This document shows, piece by piece, positions 1 through 7,496 of a stretch of 24,144 nucleotides of DNA. The stretch covers positions 1-24,144 of the forward strand of contig CAYRDY010000024.1 of the NCBI GenBank assembly GCA_964423195.1. Direction: 5' to 3'. Numbering within the stretch: the first letter of the stretch is position 1; each line of letters starts with the position of its first letter. The translations under genes and the position numbers were made by a program. Origin of the DNA: CAKRHR01 sp964423195. Its GTDB lineage: Bacteria; Bacillota; Clostridia; Lachnospirales; Lachnospiraceae. The notes below the pieces were generated by a model that made no database searches, was not told the origin of the DNA, and saw only the letters and a program-made list of their open reading frames with translations.

Positions 1-59
<59 letters not shown>

Positions 60-356
60 ATAAGTTTGGCCCGACAGCTCTGCCTCCTCCCGCCGCGCCT
101 TCCGCGCAGCCAAAAGAATAAGCCTTCCCTGCCGGCTCCTGCCAGGACGATACCAGCTTGTATTCGTCCCGTGTTTACTTGGTTTTTGTTCTTAAAAATT
201 CTCTCAGTTGATGGCTCTCATCGTGCCCGCCAGAGCGGGCGCACCCTGCGGCAGAAGCCGCACCGCAGACGCACAACGTGCGCTGCAAGAAAGCCATCCA
301 GAATTTTCGGGATTGTGTTATTATTCAGTTGTCAATGTGTTTGTCATAACGACAGC
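60..356 (-). promoter_or_regulatory. rRNA operon leader with folded structure
   Basis: This stretch has no convincing gene and lies between the inferred rrn transcription start (about 356) and the 16S 5' end. It has clear pairing potential. A 7-bp stem (210-216 with 292-298) encloses three perfect hairpins: 225-230/235-240, 247-252/257-262 and 270-274/278-282. A further hairpin, 145-153 with 160-169 and one bulged base, lies nearer the 16S gene. TATTCTTTTGG on the minus strand at 110-120 is only a loose match to a boxA antitermination signal. Processing or antitermination roles are known for rrn leaders in general; which of these hairpins does what here is not shown. Confidence 0.6.
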
Positions 357-362
357 TTATTT

Positions 363-391
363 ATACTATCACCCTTTAAAAGGATTGTCAA
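363..391 (-). promoter_or_regulatory. Promoter of the rRNA operon
   Basis: On the minus strand there is a perfect -35 TTGACA (386-391), a 17-nt spacer and a -10 TAGTAT (363-368, 4 of 6 to consensus). Transcription would begin near 356, about 300 nt before the 16S gene. It is the best sigma-A-type promoter between radA and the rRNA gene, and the A-tract bank lies directly upstream of it, as expected for a strong stable-RNA promoter. Confidence 0.8.
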
Positions 392-394
392 CCC

Positions 395-468
395 TTTTTT
401 TAAATTTTTTCAGCGAGTTTTTTCAGAGTTTTTTCAGTTTTTTCAGAGTTTTTTCAGCGCCTTTTTTT
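395..468 (-). promoter_or_regulatory. Phased A-tracts upstream of the rrn promoter (UP-element-like, curved DNA)
   Basis: Seven runs of 6-7 A (minus strand) begin at 395, 405, 418, 429, 438, 449 and 462. The steps are 10, 13, 11, 9, 11 and 13 bp, averaging about 11 bp, close to one helical turn. Most tracts are embedded in a repeated CTGAAAAAACT-like unit. A-tracts in phase bend DNA, and A-rich DNA directly upstream of -35 is bound by the RNA polymerase alpha C-terminal domain. The array fills the space between the radA stop codon and the promoter. Confidence 0.7.
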
Positions 469-484
469 AAAATCTTTAAATTTT

Positions 485-1873
485 TCAAGCCATATATTTC
501 ATGATATCTCTCACGGACTCGACGCCGATCACCTGAATATCCCGCCGTGTTCCAACCGCCTTCAGATTCATTTTCGGCATGATGCAGAATTCAAAGCCCA
601 GCTTGGCGGCCTCATTGACGCGCTGCTCAGCCATGCTGACAGCCCGAACCTCGCCCGTCAGACCGACCTCCCCGAAAATCATGGTTTTCTCACTGACGGC
701 CCTGTTTTTGAAACTGGAGATCAGAGCCGCGACGATGGCGAGATCGACCGCAGGCTCATTTACCCGCAGGCCGCCGGCCACATTCACATAGGCGTCACAG
801 TTTCCCAGCGGAAGGCCGAGGCGCTTTTCGAGGACGGCCATCAAGAGATTGACCCTGTTGTAATCCGTCCCCGCCGCTGTGCGGCGCGGCATATTAAAAT
901 TCGTCTGCGACACGAGCGCCTGTATCTCGACCAGAATCGGCCGGGTGCCTTCCATGGCACAGGATACGACAGAACCGCTGACGCCCGACGGCATGCCGTT
1001 GAGCATGTATTCAGACGGATTTTCAACCTCCTCAAGGCCGTCCGAGTGCATCTCAAAGACACCGATCTCGTTGGTCGACCCGAAACGATTCTTCACGGCC
1101 CGAAGCAGCCGATAGGACGCGTGGCGGTCACCCTCAAAGTAGAGCACCGTGTCCACCATGTGTTCGAGCACCTTCGGGCCAGCCACGACACCCTCCTTGG
1201 TCACATGTCCGACGATAAAGATCGAGATGCCCTTATTTTTTGCCAGATGCATCAGGACATTGGTCGTCTCCCTGACCTGGGATACGCTGCCCTGGGCAGA
1301 CCCGATATCCTCTTTGTACATGGTCTGAATCGAATCGATGACCACGATATCCGGCTTATTTTTAAGAATCACATCCTCAATCAGATCCAGGTTTGTCTCG
1401 CACAGCATCCATAGTCCCGCCCCGAAAGTCCCGATCCTGTCCGCGCGGATCTTCAGCTGTGTCAGCGATTCCTCGCCGGATATATAGATAATACTGACCG
1501 GACGGTTTGCGCCCCGCGCATCGCTGATTGTCCTGCCGGACAACGCCCTGCAGACCTGCAGAAGCAGTGTGGATTTGCCGATGCCGGGATCCCCGCCGAC
1601 CAATACCAGCGATCCCTCGACAATGCCACCGCCAAGAACTCTGTCAAATTCACCGATGCCTGTGAGGAGCCGTTTTTTCTCCTCAGAGCGGATGTCGGAA
1701 ATTTTCATCGGCCGGACTTCTGAGGTCCTCCCTGATCTGGGCGTGCCCGCTGTCAAAGTCGTCCGCTCCTCGACGATCGTATTCCACGACTTGCAGACCG
1801 GGCACTGTCCCATCCATTTGCTCACTTCATTGCCACATTCCTGGCAAAAATAGACTGTCTTTTCCCTTGCCAT
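485..1873 (-). CDS. radA: DNA repair protein RadA (Sms)
   Basis: RadA is a RecA-like ATPase that drives branch migration of recombination intermediates in the cytoplasm. The 462 residues match the usual length. In order: a C4 zinc finger (C10, C13, C24, C27), a Walker A motif GGDPGIGKST (about 93-102), the RadA-specific KNRFG motif (261-265), and a C-terminal Lon-protease-like domain. The ATG at 1873 is preceded by AGGGGGAGA at good spacing. It lies at the end of the clpC cluster, 94 bp after the small endosialidase-like gene, an arrangement common in Clostridia. No hairpin terminator follows; the stop codon is only about 94 bp from the rrn -35 box. Confidence 0.97.
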   Translation of the reverse strand: MAREKTVYFCQECGNEVSKWMGQCPVCKSWNTIVEERTTLTAGTPRSGRTSEVRPMKISDIRSEEKKRLLTGIGEFDRVLGGGIVEGSLVLVGGDPGIGKSTLLLQVCRALSGRTISDARGANRPVSIIYISGEESLTQLKIRADRIGTFGAGLWMLCETNLDLIEDVILKNKPDIVVIDSIQTMYKEDIGSAQGSVSQVRETTNVLMHLAKNKGISIFIVGHVTKEGVVAGPKVLEHMVDTVLYFEGDRHASYRLLRAVKNRFGSTNEIGVFEMHSDGLEEVENPSEYMLNGMPSGVSGSVVSCAMEGTRPILVEIQALVSQTNFNMPRRTAAGTDYNRVNLLMAVLEKRLGLPLGNCDAYVNVAGGLRVNEPAVDLAIVAALISSFKNRAVSEKTMIFGEVGLTGEVRAVSMAEQRVNEAAKLGFEFCIMPKMNLKAVGTRRDIQVIGVESVRDIMKYMA

Positions 1874-1967
1874 GATTCTCCCCCTCTATCTTCCCTGTCA
1901 CTGCCCCTGTCAAATACGCCGCATGCCACATGTGCCGCGTACACATCTCTCATCCGGCTGGCCAAGC

Positions 1968-2378
1968 TCACACTCTCCTGACGACGACCGCCTTCTCACC
2001 GTCGCTCAAATCCACGGAAAACACAAATTTTCCGCCGAGATTTGTCTTTTCCTTACCGGCAAAAACCCCGTCGATCATCACGTCGTACGCCACTTCCGGC
2101 TCAAGTCCCAGTGTGATCTGTGTGTCCTCATACCCCTCAACGATGAAAGAAACCTCGCCGCCGCTTGTCATGAACGCGTGAACCGTGGTCCCCGGCACCG
2201 ACTCGTAGACAAACAGATCATTGCGCTCAAGCTTGGTGATTTCCTTAAACGTCTTTACCTTGTAGGAATCCCCCATATGTTCAAAATCGGACAATTTAGA
2301 TTTTTCGCTCAGTCTGTAATTTCCAAAGCCCAGGCTGCCGCCATCCCCCGAATAAATTAACGCGCTGTTCTCAGCCAT
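1968..2378 (-). CDS. Small 'endosialidase-like' protein of unknown function
   Basis: This 136-residue protein resembles short proteins labelled 'endosialidase' that sit near radA and clpC in Lachnospiraceae (recalled, not searched). It has no signal peptide and no membrane segment. The sequence is rich in beta-type segments, with a conserved-looking core around GDSYKVKTFKEITKLERN followed by an ESVPGT turn. Nothing suggests sialic acid cleavage: it is far too short for a phage endosialidase, so the name should not be taken as function. The reading frame is open further upstream, but the ATG at 2378 has GGGAGGA (2386-2392) just ahead and a promoter candidate lies inside the would-be extension, so the shorter form is preferred. 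Confidence 0.75.
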   Translation of the reverse strand: MAENSALIYSGDGGSLGFGNYRLSEKSKLSDFEHMGDSYKVKTFKEITKLERNDLFVYESVPGTTVHAFMTSGGEVSFIVEGYEDTQITLGLEPEVAYDVMIDGVFAGKEKTNLGGKFVFSVDLSDGEKAVVVRRV

Positions 2379-2440
2379 CTGATGATCCTCCCATGTAAAC
2401 CTTTTTGCGCCGTTCGCGCGGCGCGCCATCATGAAAAATA

Positions 2441-2470
2441 AAAATAGTTGTCGTGTCACAGTTATGTCAA
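2441..2470 (-). promoter_or_regulatory. Candidate promoter for the endosialidase-like gene and radA
   Basis: On the minus strand there is a perfect TTGACA (2465-2470), an 18-nt spacer and TATTTT (2441-2446, 4 of 6). A second, weaker candidate just upstream has TATACT as -10 but only TTTAAA as -35. In the 5' leader a GCGCCG/CGGCGC hairpin (2407-2412 with 2419-2424) lies before the ribosome binding site. No terminator hairpin is visible after clpC, so read-through from the clpC operon is also possible. Confidence 0.5.
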
Positions 2471-2554
2471 ATCTTAAGCTGTCTTGTGGTGTGGTTTTTA
2501 GTATAAACGATTTGCTGACATTTTTAAAGCACAAAGTCAAAATTCACAAAAGAT

Positions 2555-5029
2555 TCAAGATTCTGTCTCTCGCTGCTCCGTGCCGTCCTTGACGGTGAAC
2601 TTGATCTCGCCGTCCGACAGCTCCATCACCACATGGCTGCCGCTCTTGACCGTGCCGTCGAGGACCTTCTCAGCCAGTGCGTCCTCCACCTGATTCTGAA
2701 TCGCCCGGCGCAGCGGTCTGGCACCGTATTTCTCATCAAAGCCCGTCTCTGCCAGCTTGTCAAGCACCTCATCCTCCGCCTCAAGCTCAATATCCATCTG
2801 TTCTCTGGTGCGCTTCTCGATCTCCGACAGCATGATAGAGACGATCTGTCGGATCTGTTCTCTGGTGAGCGCGTGGAAGACAATAATGTCGTCGATGCGG
2901 TTGAGAAACTCCGGCTTGAAGATCTGCTTCACCTCCGACATGACCTTGTCCTTCATGGATTCATAATTCTGTCGCTCATCATCGTGATTGATAAATCCGA
3001 GCCGCTTCGGAGCGACGATATTGGCAGCCCCGGCGTTGGACGTCATGATGATGACCGTGTTTTTGAAATTGACCCTGCGCCCGTGGGCATCGGTGATATG
3101 ACCGTCGTCGAGGACCTGCAGCAGAATATTGAAGACGTCCGGATGGGCCTTTTCTATCTCGTCAAACAACAGCACCGAATATGGGTGACGACGGATCTTC
3201 TCGCTGAGCTGGCCGCCCTCCTCATAGCCCACATAGCCTGGCGGCGAGCCGATCATCTTGGAGACGCTGTATTTTTCCATATATTCGGACATATCGACAC
3301 GGATAATGGCATCCTCCGTGCCAAACAGAGCCTCCGCCAATGCCTTGGAGAGCTCGGTCTTGCCCACGCCGGTCGGACCCAGAAACAGAAACGAACCGAT
3401 CGGTCTGTTCGGATCCTTCAGCCCGACGCGCCCGCGGCGGATCGCCTTGGAGACAGCCGTCACGGCCTCATCCTGTCCCACCACGCGCTGATGGAGAATG
3501 TTTTCAAGATTTTGAAGTCTCTGGGACTCGCCCTCCTCCAGCTTTTTCACCGGAATCTTTGTCCACTCGCCCACAATCTCGGCAATCTCGTCCTCACCGA
3601 CCACCAGCTCCGTCTCCTGTTTGCTGCGCTCCCACGCGCTGTTGAGGCAGATCAGCTCTTCCTGCAGCTCTTTCTGGCGCTGCTTGATCTCTCCGGCGCG
3701 CTCATAGGCCTCCTCACGGATGGCGTTTTCCTTCTCCGTCTCCAGTGCCTGAATCTCATTTTCGACATTCTTGATATCCGGAGAGGTCGTATAGACGCTC
3801 AAGCGCACCTTGGAGGCGGCCTCATCCATCAGGTCGATGGCCTTGTCCGGCAGATAGCGGTCATTGATATAGCGCGCCGACAGTTTGACCGCGGCCCTAA
3901 GCGCGGCATCCGTGATCTTCACGTGATGATGGTTCTCATAGGTGACGCGCAGCCCGCGAAGGATCTCAACCGTCTCCTCCTCGGACGGCTCCTCGACCAT
4001 CACAGGCTGAAAGCGCCGCTCCAGCGCCGCGTCCTTCTCGATGCGCCTGCGGTACTCATCGATGGTCGTCGCGCCGACGATCTGAATCTCGCCCCTGGCC
4101 AGCGCCGGCTTGAGAATATTTGACGCGTCCATGGCGCCCTCCGCGTTGCCGGCACCGATGATGTTGTGCAGCTCGTCGATAAAGAGTAAAATAGAACCGT
4201 CCTCGCGCACCTCGTTGATCACACCCTTGATGCGCTCCTCAAACTCTCCCCGGTACTTGGAACCGGCCACCATCGCGGACAGATCCAGGGTCACGACCCG
4301 CTTGTCCTTCACAGAATCGGGCATATCGCCCTCAGCGATACGGATCGCCAGCCCCTCGGCCACCGCGGTCTTGCCGACGCCCGTCTCCCCGATCAGGCAT
4401 GGATTATTTTTTGTGCGGCGGCTTAAAATCTGCACCACGCGCTGAATCTCCTCATGTCTGCCGATCACCGGATCAAGCTTGCCCTCTCTCGCCAGCGCCG
4501 TGAGATCGCGGCTGTACTGGTCAAGGATCGGCGTCTGGCTCCTGCCCCTCGTCCGCCCTCTGCCCGGCATGTCTTTTTTGGCCGCACCGGCATCGACGCC
4601 CATCGCGCTGATAATATCCGTATATAATTTCTGTATATTCACACCCATCGTCGTCAGAAGCCTGACGGCAACGCAGTCGCTCTCCCGCAGCAGCGCGATC
4701 AGAAGATGCTCCGTGCCGATGCTCGATGCCTGAAAGCGCATAGCCTCGCGGCTGCTGATCTCTAATATCCTGCGGCTGCGCGGCGTATAATCAATCACAT
4801 CGTCGACTGCTGTCGTCCCGCCGCCTGAGATCAGCTGTCTCACCAGATCGAGCACCCTGCTCTCGTCGACACCGTTCTCATTCAGCACGCTGGCCGCGAT
4901 GCTGTCCGTCTCCCTGAGCAGGCCGATCAAAATGTGTTCCGTGCCTATGTAATTATGGCCCAGTTCGGATGCCGCCTCCGCCGCGCCTCTGACGGCATTC
5001 GCGGCACTCTGCGTAAATCTGTATTGCAT
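2555..5029 (-). CDS. clpC: ATP-dependent Clp protease ATP-binding subunit ClpC
   Basis: ClpC is a hexameric AAA+ unfoldase that feeds substrates, including arginine-phosphorylated ones, to ClpP. The 824 residues show: a double N-terminal Clp repeat (about 1-145) with both GTEH segments (E31 and E107, at the positions known to dock phosphoarginine in B. subtilis ClpC), AAA1 with Walker A 214-221 and Walker B D285-E286, a UVR-type coiled middle region (about 425-460), AAA2 with Walker A 551-558 and Walker B D623-E624, and a ClpP-docking LGF loop (near 677). The ATG has AGGAGGG upstream and starts 11 bp after the mcsB stop, so the two are probably cotranscribed. It appears fully functional. Confidence 0.97.
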   Translation of the reverse strand: MQYRFTQSAANAVRGAAEAASELGHNYIGTEHILIGLLRETDSIAASVLNENGVDESRVLDLVRQLISGGGTTAVDDVIDYTPRSRRILEISSREAMRFQASSIGTEHLLIALLRESDCVAVRLLTTMGVNIQKLYTDIISAMGVDAGAAKKDMPGRGRTRGRSQTPILDQYSRDLTALAREGKLDPVIGRHEEIQRVVQILSRRTKNNPCLIGETGVGKTAVAEGLAIRIAEGDMPDSVKDKRVVTLDLSAMVAGSKYRGEFEERIKGVINEVREDGSILLFIDELHNIIGAGNAEGAMDASNILKPALARGEIQIVGATTIDEYRRRIEKDAALERRFQPVMVEEPSEEETVEILRGLRVTYENHHHVKITDAALRAAVKLSARYINDRYLPDKAIDLMDEAASKVRLSVYTTSPDIKNVENEIQALETEKENAIREEAYERAGEIKQRQKELQEELICLNSAWERSKQETELVVGEDEIAEIVGEWTKIPVKKLEEGESQRLQNLENILHQRVVGQDEAVTAVSKAIRRGRVGLKDPNRPIGSFLFLGPTGVGKTELSKALAEALFGTEDAIIRVDMSEYMEKYSVSKMIGSPPGYVGYEEGGQLSEKIRRHPYSVLLFDEIEKAHPDVFNILLQVLDDGHITDAHGRRVNFKNTVIIMTSNAGAANIVAPKRLGFINHDDERQNYESMKDKVMSEVKQIFKPEFLNRIDDIIVFHALTREQIRQIVSIMLSEIEKRTREQMDIELEAEDEVLDKLAETGFDEKYGARPLRRAIQNQVEDALAEKVLDGTVKSGSHVVMELSDGEIKFTVKDGTEQRETES

Positions 5030-5040
5030 GGCCTTCCCTC

Positions 5041-6081
5041 CTACTGCTCTGTATTCAATCCCGGAAGCCTGTCACGGATATACGAAGCCCTGAACTCATC
5101 CTCGTCCCAGCCGTCCAGATGATTTTCTGCGATCTCCGCCAGACGCTCGCTCTGTATATCCATCATCACCGGAAATAAATCTGTCTTCTTCTCCACCGGC
5201 AGCACGCCGGAATAAATGCCCTGTTCCAGAAATGCCAGACAACCCACGGCATCCTCCGCTGACACCCTTCGCGCGTATTTTAAGAGCCCGTAAGCCTTGT
5301 AGGCCGGATCCGTAAAATCCATGCGATCCTTGATCAGGTAGGCGCTTCGCAGCTCCCGCTCCTGGCGCACCAGCTGGTCTGCAAAACTGTCCGCCATCTG
5401 CAAAATCTGGTCCTCTGTGACGCCCAGCGTCTTTTTGTTATAGATCTCGTAGACATTGCCCGCGTCGCCCGCGCTGAGCGATTTGACCGCACGCAGGGCA
5501 AATCCGGACTTGATCAGGTGCTCACTGATAGCGCTGATGGCGCCGGCCCTCTGGGTCATCGGCAGACGCATAAAATAGGACACATGCATCCCCGTCCCCA
5601 TGTCCGCGGGCGCCGTCGTCAGATGGCCGTACTGGCGGCTGTACGCGTAGGTGAGATTCTTCTCAAATATCTGATCGATCTCCCGCACCGCCATATAGCC
5701 GCGGCCGATCTGCCGCCCGCGAAGGATCGCCTGCATCTGCAGATGATTCTCGCCGTTGATGAGGATGCTCGCCGCCTCATTTTCCGTGACGAGCAAGGCC
5801 TGTGGTCTCGAAAATTCATTGTCCTCCGGGACAATATAGCGCTCTGTCCAATAATTTCTCCGATGATCATCGGCTGTATCCAGCCGCTCGAATTTATATA
5901 ATTTCTGCGCATTGGCATTCTCACTGTAACAGGCCCTTGTCACCTCGGCGATGAGCTCCAGCGAATGCGGATCATCCATCTTCGGGGAAAAATCATAACC
6001 GTACAGGTTCCTCAGGAGTACCACCCGACTGCACAGGACAATATCATCATCCATTCCTCTGTTTTGATACCATTTATTCAT
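5041..6081 (-). CDS. mcsB: McsB-like protein arginine kinase homologue, active site degenerate
   Basis: McsB is a phosphagen-kinase-fold enzyme that phosphorylates arginines to mark proteins for ClpCP. The 346 residues, the position between mcsA and clpC, and the overall alignment identify the family. Compared from memory with arginine kinase and B. subtilis McsB, key residues are changed. The second arginine of SSRVR is V21. The NEED loop is NGEN (109-112), and the following phosphate-binding Arg is Q115. The active-site Cys region TACPTN is TTAPAD (A157). The Arg of GTGxR is H166. The second catalytic Glu is L202. R19, E111 and R197 remain. The C-terminal RDxxRA phosphoarginine pocket reads EDEFRA (327-332). 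Its ATG overlaps the mcsA stop by 8 bp. It is probably a scaffold or adaptor rather than an active kinase (inference). Confidence 0.85.
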   Translation of the reverse strand: MNKWYQNRGMDDDIVLCSRVVLLRNLYGYDFSPKMDDPHSLELIAEVTRACYSENANAQKLYKFERLDTADDHRRNYWTERYIVPEDNEFSRPQALLVTENEAASILINGENHLQMQAILRGRQIGRGYMAVREIDQIFEKNLTYAYSRQYGHLTTAPADMGTGMHVSYFMRLPMTQRAGAISAISEHLIKSGFALRAVKSLSAGDAGNVYEIYNKKTLGVTEDQILQMADSFADQLVRQERELRSAYLIKDRMDFTDPAYKAYGLLKYARRVSAEDAVGCLAFLEQGIYSGVLPVEKKTDLFPVMMDIQSERLAEIAENHLDGWDEDEFRASYIRDRLPGLNTEQ

Positions 6082-6850
6082 GCTTCACCGCCTCATTCGC
6101 AGCGTCCAGCGACTTGATCAGATCTCTGATCTTCGCCGCCTCCTCGTACTCCTCGCGCTCAATCGCCTCCGCCAGCCTCTTCTTCAACTGCCCGACATCA
6201 CGGATATCTTCAGGATTCTGCGCGGCGTCAACGTCTCCGATATGTCCCGCGGCCGTTCGCTGCTCCGAACCCTGCGTCCCAGACGACGATGATGTCCGGT
6301 CGTTCGCCAGCGTCCCAGACGCCAAAGCCTTCGGATCATCCGGTATCTCCGGTGACTGCACCGCCGGCGTCCCCGTCTGTGCCGCGCCCTGCTTCCCGGA
6401 CTGCGCCTGAACTTTCTGCGCCTTCTCCATCGGCTTCAGCTCAGGGATCTCCACAAAGACCTGCTGCCCCTCCGGCGCCGTGCCGACATGCCTGCTGCTG
6501 CCCTGCATCTCCATCAGGCACGGATCGAGAATCAACCCGAAGGTCTTGTAGCAGTCATGGCATCCCAGTTTGCCGTATTTTAAGAACTCATTGTACGTCA
6601 TGCCGCAGGACGGGCAGACAAAATTGGTCTTCTTAATGTCATTATCACTCAGCTCCGAGTCATAATTCATGATCATATTCGCCAGAAGATTGGCGAGCAT
6701 GCCGCCAGGCACCACGGCAAAATGTTTGCTGTCGAGTCCCGTGTATTTTGCGGCGCACGCCTCACAGAGATGCTTTTCCCTGCGGGTGCCGTTCATAATC
6801 TCCGTATATAAAATCGTCGCTTCGTTGACCTGGCAAATATCGCACAGCAT
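6074..6850 (-). CDS. mcsA: McsA, zinc-finger and UVR-domain activator of McsB
   Basis: McsA binds zinc and partners McsB and ClpC in stress protein control. The N-terminus holds CDIC and CEAC pairs, then CPSC and CHDC pairs, giving two intact four-Cys zinc sites. The C-terminus has the UVR motif LKKRLAEAIEREEYEEAAKI. Between them lies a linker of about 95 residues rich in Ser, Gly, Ala, Gln and Asp, which makes this copy 258 residues against roughly 170-185 in well-known McsA. The start at 6850 is chosen because AGAGGAG lies just upstream and the protein then begins MLCDIC, as in homologues; the longer frame reads into the hairpin repeats. It overlaps mcsB by 8 bp, implying coupled translation. 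Confidence 0.92.
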   Translation of the reverse strand: MLCDICQVNEATILYTEIMNGTRREKHLCEACAAKYTGLDSKHFAVVPGGMLANLLANMIMNYDSELSDNDIKKTNFVCPSCGMTYNEFLKYGKLGCHDCYKTFGLILDPCLMEMQGSSRHVGTAPEGQQVFVEIPELKPMEKAQKVQAQSGKQGAAQTGTPAVQSPEIPDDPKALASGTLANDRTSSSSGTQGSEQRTAAGHIGDVDAAQNPEDIRDVGQLKKRLAEAIEREEYEEAAKIRDLIKSLDAANEAVKHE

Positions 6851-6878
6851 GTGACTCACTCCTCTCTCATTTAAATGT

Positions 6879-6977
6879 CCGGCACTTATGCGCCGGCACT
6901 CCCTTTGCCTAAAATCCGGCCTCACACGCCGGCATTCCCTTGCTTAAAATCCGCCCTCACACGCCGGCACGCCCTCT
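6879..6977 (-). repeat. Three tandem hairpin units in the mcsA leader
   Basis: Three imperfect copies start at 6879, 6916 and 6951 (steps of 37 and 35 bp). Each carries CCGGC or CCGCC, a 7-8 nt loop and GCCGG (stems 6879-6883/6892-6896, 6916-6920/6928-6932 and 6951-6955/6963-6967). The first two end in a shared TTGC-TAAAAT stretch. They fill the gap between the regulator stop and the mcsA ribosome binding site. No promoter is recognisable in this gap. They would be transcribed and fold as tandem hairpins before mcsA. Confidence 0.8.
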
Positions 6978-6983
6978 GATGCT

Positions 6984-7358
6984 TCAGTGTGCGCCGAAAT
7001 TATCCATGATCTCATCCACCATGGCGTGTATCTCGCTCCGGTCAATGTTTCTGCAGATGGCCTCCGCGAGTAAAATCTGAAGGTTCGCCGCAAGCCGGCG
7101 CATCGCCATCATCTTATCATATTTCAGGGCAATCACCGCGCCCCGACGGCGGTCCAGCTTGACAAAGCCCTCCTGTCTCAGCACGCTGTACGCCTTGTTG
7201 ACCGTATGCATATTGATACCGATATTCTCGGCAAGCTGACGCACCGACGGCAGCTGCTCACCGTTCACAATCTGTGCCGTGGCGATACCGATGATAATCT
7301 GGTTTCTCAACTGCACATAGATGGCCACGTCGCTGTCAAAATCTACTTTTAAAACCAT
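6984..7358 (-). CDS. GntR-family transcriptional regulator, YtrA-like
   Basis: A 124-residue winged helix-turn-helix protein. The GntR DNA-binding domain spans about residues 10-70, with QLPSVRQLAENIGINMHTVN as the helix-turn-helix. The short helical C-terminus with no ligand domain is typical of the YtrA subgroup. The frame is open to an ATG at 7403, but the promoter at 7415-7443 would start transcription near 7408, leaving no room for a ribosome site there. The ATG at 7358 (MVLKVDFDSD) matches the usual YtrA N-terminus, although its ribosome site (GGTGAG) is modest. It is the first gene of the mcsA-mcsB-clpC cluster, the place usually held by ctsR, and it is followed by the hairpin array. 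Autoregulation is likely (see operator). Confidence 0.88.
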   Translation of the reverse strand: MVLKVDFDSDVAIYVQLRNQIIIGIATAQIVNGEQLPSVRQLAENIGINMHTVNKAYSVLRQEGFVKLDRRRGAVIALKYDKMMAMRRLAANLQILLAEAICRNIDRSEIHAMVDEIMDNFGAH

Positions 7359-7404
7359 AGGCTCACCGCTTTCTCTCAATTTCATCATCTGTAACAGTTC
7401 CATG

Positions 7405-7425
7405 TGTTATACATATAATATAACA
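7405..7425. promoter_or_regulatory. Inverted-repeat operator, probably for the GntR regulator
   Basis: A perfect 7-bp inverted repeat, TGTTATA - 7 nt - TATAACA, covers the whole -10 box and the predicted transcription start of the regulator gene. The position and symmetry fit binding of a dimeric winged-helix repressor and therefore autorepression. Which protein binds is inferred from proximity only. Confidence 0.72.
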
Positions 7426-7443
7426 GGTGCGCAGATATGTCAA
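7415..7443 (-). promoter_or_regulatory. Promoter of the GntR-mcsA-mcsB-clpC cluster
   Basis: On the minus strand there is a perfect -35 TTGACA (7438-7443), a 17-nt spacer and -10 TATTAT (7415-7420, 5 of 6). It is the best promoter in the region and lies directly after the terminator of the RND gene. No CtsR heptad pair or CIRCE element is seen here. Confidence 0.85.
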
Positions 7444-7446
7444 GAG

Positions 7447-7483
7447 AAATTTAAGGTACTGCCGCAGCCGCGGCAGTACCTTA
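7447..7483 (-). terminator. Rho-independent terminator of the RND gene
   Basis: A perfect 14-bp stem (7452-7465 with 7470-7483) with loop AGCC lies 14 bp after the RND stop codon. On the minus strand it is followed by AATTTCTCTT, a moderately U-rich tail. It separates the transporter operon from the regulator promoter, whose -35 box begins only a few bases downstream. Confidence 0.8.
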
Positions 7484-7496
7484 TGCCAACACTACA

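Noticed and set aside
330..335. A second TTGACA in the rrn leader (minus strand)
   Set aside because: No acceptable -10 hexamer lies 16-18 bp downstream, so it is not called a second promoter.
2633..4123. A 496-codon open frame on the plus strand opposite clpC
   Set aside because: It is fully antisense to a clear clpC gene, has no family-like motifs and no ribosome site, and reflects the GC-biased third codon position of clpC.
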